A stretch of 64,000 bases of DNA from a virus. The notes beneath the pieces were generated by a model that searched no databases, was not told the origin of the DNA, and was given only the letters and a program-made list of their open reading frames with translations. The stretch spans positions 1-64,000 of the IMG/VR virus record IMGVR_UViG_3300030508_000022; one strand, written 5' to 3'. Positions 58,475 to 64,000 of this stretch are shown in pieces. Each line of letters opens with the position of its first letter. Position 1 is the stretch's first letter. Made by a program: the position numbers and the translations under genes.

Positions 58475-59525
58475 TCAGCAGGTCAGTAACAACGTCTGGT
58501 AGCACATTTGACATAGAGTGCTAGGAGTAACGTCCCTAGCTCCCTCCACGATTGTCATTTAAAAGCGCCTACGGGATCGAGAGCCCAAAGAGCGGAGGGA
58601 CTAAGTGAAAATCTGCTGTATACTTACAGAAGCACCTCTACCCGACAATCCAAAGCGCAATCCTTATACTCGATGACTTGAAAAGGGAGTGCATTCCCGT
58701 TCTGACTATTTTGATTTTATGCGTGATCTTTCAATTGGCAGGAACCTGGCCAAATGGGGCTCGGGAATGTGGGTTCGAGTCCCGCTCACGCTCGTATTTT
58801 CTGGACAAGGAGGTGGGCTTAGAAGCAGCCATCCATAGAGAGTTGACCGTAGTCGGGGGTCTAGGATACCTATGAGTCTACATCAAATACACCGATAAAA
58901 AGGAGATAAATGTAGTATACGTTAGGGAATATATCTGAAGACTTATCTTATTCATTAAATAAAGGCATATGTTACCTAGGGCACTCTCCCTAGGTGATTT
59001 GAATAGGGTATGCTGCGAGGTTGCTACCTCCTCTTGTAATGAAATCTAGTTATAACCTATTGATTACAAGTAGGTATATGAGTGTTATACTACGAGACCA
59101 GTCATTTGGCGTAAAAGCACGATTGTCCAGAAAACATTTTTGTAGAACTTCTTGGGTAGTGAAAAATACCGCTTGTTGGTTGAGTTTGGCCTGGCAAACT
59201 GTCATGACCCTATCAGCTTTGGTATGATTGGCTTTCAGACAAGCCACGCCTTGAAGGCAGAAAACAAGCAGGATAGTGTTGGCCAAGCTTCTTGCATTGC
59301 GCATCGCTGATACCGACGCTTACCCTGTTGCGCCTATTCTCACTACTCAAGATCCTTTTTTGGAAGATGTGTTTCGGTTAGTATCGGTATTGCCGAATTA
59401 AATGTTGAAAACCCGTCTGTGGCCGCGAGGAGCAATCCTTTCCCGCCCAAAAAAAGTAACAATGTAGAATTATGTGAAGTCCAAACTCACAAAAATTCTA
59501 CTACAGATAATATCAGCAGCCCCTC
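58475..59525 (+). ncRNA. About 1-kb structured non-coding region
   Basis: No convincing gene occurs in this kilobase; short frames at 58678 and 59021 have poor amino-acid character. Pairings include TAGCAC/GTGCTA (58500-58523), GCTAGG/CCTAGC (58520-58540), and a pseudoknot of TCCCTCC (58541-58547) with GGAGGGA (58594-58600) and GATTGTC (58550-58556) with GACAATC (58644-58650). Further on are ACCTAGGG/CCCTAGGT (58974-58995), GAGGT/ACCTC (59017-59030), CTTGTAAT/ATTACAAG (59033-59070) and AGTTTG/CAAACT (59183-59200). A tRNA-like fold is embedded. Size and setting recall GOLLD-class phage RNAs; identity is unproven. Confidence 0.5.
58720..58793 (+). tRNA. tRNA-like fold embedded in a structured RNA (possible pseudo-tRNA)
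   Basis: GCGTGA (58721-58726) pairs with TCACGC (58786-58791). The D-arm is TTTC-AATTGGCA-GGAA with the GG pair in the loop. The T-arm GTGGG-TTCGAGT-CCCGC is canonical. Total length is about 74 bases, as in a tRNA. The anticodon region (58745-58768) does not form a five-pair stem with a T33 loop, and no CCA is encoded. It may be a decayed tRNA or a tRNA mimic that recruits tRNA-processing enzymes. Confidence 0.45.
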
Positions 59526-59541
59526 AAAAAGGAATTAGTAT

Positions 59542-60288
59542 ATGTCGTACTTAGTACTCGACCCACAAAACAGCATTGAGGACAAATTCAAAGTCATCTC
59601 AGCAGTATCAGCAAGCAGACAGCATGGAGTTCAGTTCCGCCCAAGATCCTCTCAGGATAATACTTGGTTCGACTTCCCATGCACAGAAGTAACAGACGAA
59701 CATGTTCGTCAGAACTTCTTTAGAATCCCGATTTCGGGACAGGAGCAGACCTATCAAATCGAGCCGGTTCGCCGTGTGGTGTATCCAGCACTCGCTGACA
59801 TCGAACCGAAAGACACTTGGCTAAACCCAGGTCGCCTCTCTCCCGAGCAGATCAATACTGCAGCGGGATATCGTTTATTGACAAAGAATGAACAGATTGC
59901 AATCGAGCTAGGTAAGGTCTCACAATGCTTCATTGGCGATCTTGAATTTTACGACTCCGGTGTTTGGAGAACGCGTCACCTAGGCAGTGCCCTTGCTGGC
60001 AAGAACGGTTTAACCACTTACCGCACCAAGCGTAAGTACAAGAACCCACTGAGTTCAAAAACTGATGATTGGTTCACTCCAACAATGACTTGGATTCGAC
60101 TCAAGCGAGACAAGTCTACTGCGTGGCTTGTAACAGAAATTGTCCTTGATTTAACTTCAGGCCGTCCCGAGGGGTTGTTATTTAATAATGTTAGACACGA
60201 TGTACTAAGTCTCATCCGTTCGGACAAATATGAGGTTAGTGCTGGTGACGACTATTGGCAGCCATTATCGGTCTTCAAAAACATTTAG
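59542..60288 (+). CDS. Unknown protein (248 aa)
   Basis: Located between two structured non-coding regions. The protein begins MSYLVLDPQNSIEDKF, is alpha/beta, has a TKNEQIAIELGKVSQCF helix with one Cys, and a basic YRTKRKYKNPLSSK stretch. It contains no recognisable catalytic site. It may belong to the ubiquitin-like cassette downstream or may be linked to the flanking RNAs, as an RNA-binding partner. Both ideas are inference. Confidence 0.5.
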   Translation: MSYLVLDPQNSIEDKFKVISAVSASRQHGVQFRPRSSQDNTWFDFPCTEVTDEHVRQNFFRIPISGQEQTYQIEPVRRVVYPALADIEPKDTWLNPGRLSPEQINTAAGYRLLTKNEQIAIELGKVSQCFIGDLEFYDSGVWRTRHLGSALAGKNGLTTYRTKRKYKNPLSSKTDDWFTPTMTWIRLKRDKSTAWLVTEIVLDLTSGRPEGLLFNNVRHDVLSLIRSDKYEVSAGDDYWQPLSVFKNI

Positions 60289-60293
60289 TTGAT

Positions 60294-60680
60294 TTTGGTA
60301 GGCGGTGTGAAATCGTAGAACATAAAGGTTAGTTTCAAAGATAATCCTAGGGCCCCAAATTTAGGACTTTGAATCAGGTATTTAGCAAGGCACTGATAAA
60401 GCTTAGACCTTAAAATACTCTACAAGGAAATACTGGAGTACCAGTCCGGTTAGAAATGAGAGTATACCGAAACGCAGATAATCGTGGGAAGTAACGTCCC
60501 ACCCTACCAAATTGCCTTTTTGTAGTGCCGCAAGGCTGTGGTGAAACCATCCACAAATAGTAAGTGACCGAGTCCCTTTGCGAGCTGCAGGTTTCTTCAG
60601 GACAGAGGCAGGGGCCGGATCATCCTGTTACCATTCAGTGCACAAAACTATTACTACAAAATAAGCGGCAAAGGCCGCTC
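60294..60680 (+). ncRNA. Two-domain structured non-coding RNA
   Basis: Domain I is closed by TTTGGTAGG (60294-60302) pairing with CCTACCAAA (60503-60511). It contains a TTCAAAG...TCCTA / TAGGA...CTTTGAA hairpin (60334-60373) and GTGGGA-AGTAACG-TCCCAC (60484-60502). Domain II is closed by TTTTGTAGT (60518-60526) pairing with ACTACAAAA (60653-60661), with GCC-GCAA-GGC, TGTGG/CCACA and CAGGA/TCCTG inside. AGCGGC-AAAG-GCCGCT (60664-60679) ends it. No gene is seen. Perfect long-range 9-bp stems in tandem make a real folded RNA likely. Confidence 0.55.
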
Positions 60681-60716
60681 AGATATTGCCCATGTTAGTT
60701 TAGTAGAAAGTTCAGT

Positions 60717-61184
60717 ATGGCAAAGAAGATTAGTGTAGAGGAGTTAGATACAGTCTTGACTGCTTCAGTCCAGGACGGAGCAGAGAAAGAAAGAATTTTA
60801 GCAGAGGTTCGTAATTATATTGCGAATCTTGCAAATGATCAGGACGAGGCAGAGCCTGCTGTAGAGACCAGGGATGTAACAATCCTTTTTGGCTCTCAGG
60901 AGACCATTGACGTGATTGATACCGACGCGATTGTAGCGTTCACTGTCAAAATTGAAGCCACCTCAGATCATAACCAGATAATTCCTCATTTGCTAGCGAA
61001 GGCCAGTATTTTTAATCAGAACACAAGGCGTAGAAACTCTCGTATCCAGAATCTGGGCGAGACTTTCAACACCCTCAGTCCTAAAAGGCACTTGGATGAG
61101 TTTCCTAAAAAGATCCTCACCAAGCAAGCGTCCCTGGTCATCAAGACCACGAACCATCCTATACAGAGTGTTGTTGTGCGTTGA
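60717..61184 (+). CDS. Unknown protein at the head of the ubiquitin-like cassette (155 aa)
   Basis: The N-terminal 45 residues are helical and acidic (VEELDTVLTASVQDGAEKER). A beta segment follows (DVTILFGSQETIDVIDTDAI), then a basic helix region (QNTRRRNSRIQNLGE) and a C-terminal beta strand (IQSVVVR). No family is recognised. It precedes the ubiquitin-like gene by 145 bases and may be a regulator or target of the cassette. Confidence 0.5.
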   Translation: MAKKISVEELDTVLTASVQDGAEKERILAEVRNYIANLANDQDEAEPAVETRDVTILFGSQETIDVIDTDAIVAFTVKIEATSDHNQIIPHLLAKASIFNQNTRRRNSRIQNLGETFNTLSPKRHLDEFPKKILTKQASLVIKTTNHPIQSVVVR

Positions 61185-61201
61185 CTACGGAGATGCGCTA
61201 C

Positions 61202-61258
61202 AGCCGGTGTAACCTTTTACGGGGTTATGCCGGCTAAGCGCCTTTCTATAGAAAGCGC
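61202..61258 (+). other. Paired hairpins upstream of the ubiquitin-like gene
   Basis: AGCCGG plus GTAACC (61202-61214) pairs with GGTTAT plus CCGGCT (61223-61235), a near-perfect 12-pair stem. The palindrome CTTTCTATAGAAAG flanked by GCGC bases follows at about 61239-61258. Neither has a T-run. They may end the upstream transcript, process it, or regulate the ubiquitin-like gene that starts at 61330. Confidence 0.5.
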
Positions 61259-61329
61259 CTAGTTGTGGTTCTTGATTAAAAACTAACGCTGGCTCCTGGC
61301 GTCCAGGTAGCAAACATAATATACACATT

Positions 61330-61575
61330 ATGGCAAACGGTAACATTCGTATCACTGTCTCCTTCGGAGGCAACCAGCTCCCAATCAATGGTCTCCCTGT
61401 GGGGTCCACTCTGAGCTGCATTCGTGCCAACCGCAACGTTTCTGCAGCCCTCGGCTACAGCAACGAGAACGTGGAGTTCGTCCTCAACGGCTCCCGCGCA
61501 AGCGACAATACTGTCATCTCTGACGGCGATGTCGTTAACGTTCAGCACAAGGCACACGAGAAGGCTTCCGCCTAG
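61330..61575 (+). CDS. Ubiquitin-like (beta-grasp) protein, 81 aa
   Basis: The protein has the strand-helix-strand order of beta-grasp folds: IRITVSFGGNQLPINGLP, then a helix around VSAALGYSNENVEF, then VLNGSRASDNTVISDGDVVN, where the final DGDVVNV strand is typical of ThiS/MoaD/ubiquitin-like proteins. The C-terminus (KAHEKASA) lacks a terminal Gly-Gly, so processing or a non-Gly linkage would be needed for conjugation. The E2-like and E1-like genes follow within 2.5 kb. The gene is somewhat GC-richer than its neighbours, and a strong terminator follows. Confidence 0.65.
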   Translation: MANGNIRITVSFGGNQLPINGLPVGSTLSCIRANRNVSAALGYSNENVEFVLNGSRASDNTVISDGDVVNVQHKAHEKASA

Positions 61576-61592
61576 TCTCGTAGGCTAATTTT

Positions 61593-61626
61593 ATCCCCCA
61601 ATCTCGTTGCGCCGAGATTGGGGGAT
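61593..61626 (+). terminator. Strong hairpin terminator after the ubiquitin-like gene
   Basis: ATCCCCCAATCTCG (61593-61606) pairs perfectly with CGAGATTGGGGGAT (61613-61626) around TTGCGC. A T-rich stretch (TTATTTTTTTT) lies at about 61638. It may limit read-through so that the ubiquitin-like protein is made in excess over the enzymes downstream. Confidence 0.7.
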
Positions 61627-61673
61627 ATCTTAGACATTTATTTTTTTTATATCCCACAAGTTCTTCAAAACAC

Positions 61674-62483
61674 ATGAAACCTCTTATTATCCTTAACGAA
61701 GACGGTGTCGCATACCGTATGGAGCCATTCGCTCTACAAAATGTTAGTGAGATCATCGAACGAGTCTCAAATCAGTCGTTCTCAACCATCAAAAAGCATA
61801 CGACTTTTGAGGTTGCAGAATCAGTTGGATCATCAGGCGTACAGTACAAAAGGGTGCCATTCCACCTGTCCATTACGAAGAAGAACGAAGCTGTCTACTG
61901 GGGATATATTCCTGGGATTGTCTTTGATACCTCCTTCCAGATTGTGGAACACAGTGGAACCCCTCGATTGATCGCTGATTTTACTCGCTCAGCAACTGAC
62001 GCATTCCAGGATAGGATTTACTGCTCATCGGAATCTCTCAGTACTTCGGATTGCAAGGTTCGGTTCTTGGTTGCTATCTCTCTTACTCCAGGGGGGTCAG
62101 GCAATTACGAAATCAATGCATATTTCTGCTTCCAACTTTTTGATGTGAAAGCGGGGTTAATTATGGGCAACTTCTTGCCGTGTATCCCAAACGTCTTCGC
62201 TGACGCCAGGGTTTGCATGGGTAGTGCCTTTGATAAGTACACCAATCCTGTCAAAACCTCGGATGAAGAAATCCAGCGTACCCTCAAGTCATTCTTTGAG
62301 AGCCGCATGAATTCGGATCTGATCACTCAAGGTGCAAATCGCATCGAGTTGGCAGACCAGCTAATTGGGTGGAACAGAGAAAAGAAGCAGGTTGCTCCCA
62401 TCAAGTCCGCCAAAACAATCCTCACCGTCAAAGTTGGAAACTACTATCTTGATGGCCTTCCATACGCCACAGTTGGTTGGTAA
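61674..62483 (+). CDS. E2-like protein, PRTRC system B type
   Basis: The 269-aa protein carries FLPCIPNVFADARVCMGS at residues 167-184. Its PNVF..xRVC pattern with Cys181 resembles the E2-like active site of PRTRC-B proteins and the HPN...ICL site of ubiquitin-conjugating enzymes. Two preceding beta segments (VPFHLSITKKNEAVYWGYIP) fit the PRTRC-B N-terminal region. In such systems E2-like proteins accept an activated ubiquitin-like protein from ThiF-type E1. The call rests on motif and on neighbours (beta-grasp protein before, ThiF-like after). Confidence 0.65.
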   Translation: MKPLIILNEDGVAYRMEPFALQNVSEIIERVSNQSFSTIKKHTTFEVAESVGSSGVQYKRVPFHLSITKKNEAVYWGYIPGIVFDTSFQIVEHSGTPRLIADFTRSATDAFQDRIYCSSESLSTSDCKVRFLVAISLTPGGSGNYEINAYFCFQLFDVKAGLIMGNFLPCIPNVFADARVCMGSAFDKYTNPVKTSDEEIQRTLKSFFESRMNSDLITQGANRIELADQLIGWNREKKQVAPIKSAKTILTVKVGNYYLDGLPYATVGW

Positions 62484-62492
62484 TACACATAC

Positions 62493-63599
62493 ATGAAATC
62501 CTTATTCCAAGAAATGTTGGAGTTGCCTGGATTGCCTGTCAGTTCCGAAACTATTTTCGGAGCTACTCGTCGGTCCAGGATGTTGTCTCTTCTTGACGAC
62601 TTTAGTTATCTCAAAAAAAATGGAGGGGAGCTGAAAATATTCCCACTTACTGCAGAACAAAAAGCGGATAGGCGGGACCGAAGTTTTATATCTAAGGAGC
62701 TATCCGAGTCCTTTGAGATTGGTCAATTCCAGTGCCAAATATTCGATGCAGTTGTTAAAAAGCTGGAAGCAGAGGTTTCCAGAGGAGAAGATTCTCCTTG
62801 GGCTTTGCGATTCATTGCAGAGATGCCTCGACAGCAGGAGCCACAACAGGCTCCTGTACCACAAGCCCTACCAGAGGTTCGAGTGGAGGAACAACCCCTT
62901 ACGGGAGTTTTCCCAGCTGATGCATTCAATACTCCAGTGGCGCAGCAGGCTACTCCAGCAGTTGTTCCAGTTGTTGCCCCAGCTGCCTATCAGCCTACAA
63001 CTCCACGTCAACAAGTTCCCATTGCACCAATTATTGGTGGAATTGGGGCTGAAGTAAATTGGGCGGATATAGCTGAGCCAACACCTGCACCTAATCGTGG
63101 TGCTCCTCAGGTTACAGATGGATTCGTCGATATGGATCCAGCTGACTTTGAGAATCTTCCTACGGCAGCTCCTACTACCCCTCCTCCCGCTCCCACGGCA
63201 GCAGAGGCAGCAGAGGCGGGAGAAGTTCCTCGCGCTACCATGGCCAATGAAACTCCAGCTGTTGGCGAAGGTGCGATTACAGGATTTGGTGAAATTCGTA
63301 CACCTGAGGCTGTGGATCAGATTGTTACACCACCAGCTGTTGGTACTACGGTGGTTCAGGTTACTGATGGTGCAGGTGCCGCTGGATTGTGGCATACACC
63401 AGCTGTTGGTAATCAATTCTTTGGAGTTAATCAGGGAGATGACCACATAGTGTTTACCCCTACTGATCACAACCTGTTCATTACTGCTGATAACAATCTG
63501 GCAGTGGGTGATACTCCAGCTCCAGTAGCTGATGTTCCAGATGTGCAGCAGGCAGTTCGGAATACAGTTCGTAGGCGCGTACGCGCAATAAACGAATAG
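62493..63599 (+). CDS. Protein with Pro/Ala-rich linker between two small domains (368 aa)
   Basis: Residues 1-115 form a helical, charged N-terminal domain (MLELPGLPVSSETIF, WALRFIAEM). Residues 115-290 are a Pro/Ala/Val/Gln-rich low-complexity linker (PAPTAAEAAEAGEVPRATM and others). The last 70 residues include HIVFTPTDHNLFITADNN and a very basic end (RNTVRRRVRAINE). It lies between the E2-like and E1-like genes. No JAB/MPN protease motif is present, although PRTRC systems usually carry one. A scaffold or target is possible. Confidence 0.5.
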   Translation: MKSLFQEMLELPGLPVSSETIFGATRRSRMLSLLDDFSYLKKNGGELKIFPLTAEQKADRRDRSFISKELSESFEIGQFQCQIFDAVVKKLEAEVSRGEDSPWALRFIAEMPRQQEPQQAPVPQALPEVRVEEQPLTGVFPADAFNTPVAQQATPAVVPVVAPAAYQPTTPRQQVPIAPIIGGIGAEVNWADIAEPTPAPNRGAPQVTDGFVDMDPADFENLPTAAPTTPPPAPTAAEAAEAGEVPRATMANETPAVGEGAITGFGEIRTPEAVDQIVTPPAVGTTVVQVTDGAGAAGLWHTPAVGNQFFGVNQGDDHIVFTPTDHNLFITADNNLAVGDTPAPVADVPDVQQAVRNTVRRRVRAINE

Positions 63600-63625
63600 T
63601 ATACGCACTAACTGAAAGTTAAATG

Positions 63626-63660
63626 GGTCAGTGCCGAAAAGTCGGCACTGACCATTTCTT
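63626..63660 (+). terminator. Hairpin terminator before the ThiF-like gene
   Basis: GGTCAGTGCCGA (63626-63637) pairs perfectly with TCGGCACTGACC (63642-63653) around AAAG, followed by ATTTCTT. It lies after the Pro/Ala-rich gene and before a leader (AACCAAAAAACAATTAATC) for the ThiF-like gene. Confidence 0.6.
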
Positions 63661-63699
63661 AGATAAACAAAAATCAACCAAAAAACAATTAATCAAAAT

Positions 63700-64000
63700 A
63701 TGAAACAGAACTACTACGTCATCGGATGTGGAGGGGTATGCAGCTATTTCTTGCCAGCATTCCTCAAGACCCTCAATTACTCCAAGGAGTTTAAGGGGTC
63801 AACAGTAACCCTAGTTGATGGCGATACAATCGAGGACAGGAATTATGAGCGTCAGCTCTTCGCCAGCGGATTGACGGGAATGAACAAGGCAGAGGCCTTG
63901 ATGTCGGTTCTTGGTGAAAGTCACCCCAACATCAATCTCAAGACACATTCCGAATATGTGACTGGATCATTCCCCATTAAGGATGGTTCTGTTGTCATTG
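63700..64000 (+). CDS. ThiF/E1-like enzyme (truncated by window end)
   Basis: The first 100 residues are visible from ATG 63700. The N-terminus YYVIGCGGVCSYFLPAFL is a Rossmann Gly-x-Gly-Gly-x-x-Ser nucleotide-binding loop. VTLVDGDTIEDRNYERQLF is the ThiF/E1 segment in which Asp and Arg bind ATP, with GMNKAEAL after it. ThiF-type E1 enzymes adenylate ubiquitin-like proteins and pass them to E2. The DGDTIEDRN..RQLF form is close to ThiF proteins of PRTRC cassettes. The catalytic Cys would lie beyond the window. Confidence 0.75.
   Translation, partial: MKQNYYVIGCGGVCSYFLPAFLKTLNYSKEFKGSTVTLVDGDTIEDRNYERQLFASGLTGMNKAEALMSVLGESHPNINLKTHSEYVTGSFPIKDGSVVI

Noticed and set aside
58678-58875. 65-codon frame in the 1-kb non-coding region
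   Set aside because: It runs through the tRNA-like fold, has biased residues (several Arg/Gly/Ser pairs) and no supporting leader. The stems at the RNA level explain the sequence better.
59021-59227. 68-codon frame and its opposite-strand counterpart
   Set aside because: Both cover several strong hairpins, have random-looking composition and no coupling to a neighbour.
60294-60680. RNase P RNA
   Set aside because: Size is right, but the conserved GAGGAAAGTCC and ACAGAA segments are not present in either this or the other RNA loci.
62868-63677. 269-codon minus-strand frame
   Set aside because: It is antisense to the Pro/Ala-rich gene, whose GC-skewed repeats keep opposite frames open. The product is rich in Cys, Trp, Ser and Asn without a pattern.
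1-64000. CRISPR arrays and stop-codon reassignment
   Set aside because: No regularly spaced direct repeats were seen. TAA, TAG and TGA all end genes at overlaps with following starts, so the standard code is used.

Overview
The window is a stretch of a large tailed-phage genome with a contractile (myovirus-type) tail. The evidence is a T4 gp25-like baseplate protein, a J-like baseplate wedge protein, a chain of fibre genes, a terminase large subunit, and a full set of phage-owned replication and recombination genes. Genes are tightly packed, often with ATGA, GTGA or TAATG overlaps. All three standard stop codons are used, so there is no sign of recoding. Many starts follow A/C-rich leaders of the ACAAACAAA type rather than a Shine-Dalgarno site. 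The host cannot be named from this sequence.

Layout. 1-19772 (+): the tail module. It runs from baseplate hub, a sigma-70-family factor, gp25-like and J-like wedge proteins to large unrecognised tail proteins, five tandem paralogues with an N-terminal W..N...R.FP motif, three tandem collagen-like proteins, a repeat-bearing fibre with a signal peptide, and a two-domain BppU-like protein. 19776-22300: an RNA island with a promoter-like element, about 575 nt of structured non-coding sequence, a complete tmRNA gene, a putative homing endonuclease, a tRNA-like gene and several hairpins. 22305-29185: minus-strand genes, including the terminase. Its Walker B motif is interrupted by an intein that carries a LAGLIDADG endonuclease in another reading frame; two unknown plus-strand genes lie between. 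29281-34578 (+): small membrane proteins and a Ycf46/Ycf35/DUF2997-like trio. 34629-52905: replication and repair genes (SbcD and SbcC, 3'-5' exonuclease, UvsW-type helicase, DnaB-type helicase, primase, a split DNA polymerase III alpha, a probable ssDNA-binding protein, RecA, and a RuvC-like resolvase), with a glycosyltransferase and a free-standing HNH endonuclease among them. 53012-58474: unknown genes, one group behind a second copy of the promoter-like element, and an AT-hook protein. 58475-60680: two more long structured non-coding stretches, one holding a tRNA-like fold, on either side of one unknown gene. 60717-64000: a cassette that looks like a ubiquitin-type conjugation system: a beta-grasp ubiquitin-like protein, an E2-like protein of the PRTRC-B type with a Cys-centred active-site motif, a proline/alanine-rich protein, and a ThiF/E1-like enzyme cut by the window end.

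The most notable points are the phage-borne ubiquitin-like cassette; the terminase intein with two overlapping open frames across its endonuclease; three independent ornate non-coding RNA loci, one directly before a phage tmRNA; and a promoter-like element conserved in two places with identical internal spacing. All functional calls come from reading motifs by eye. No database search or folding program was run.
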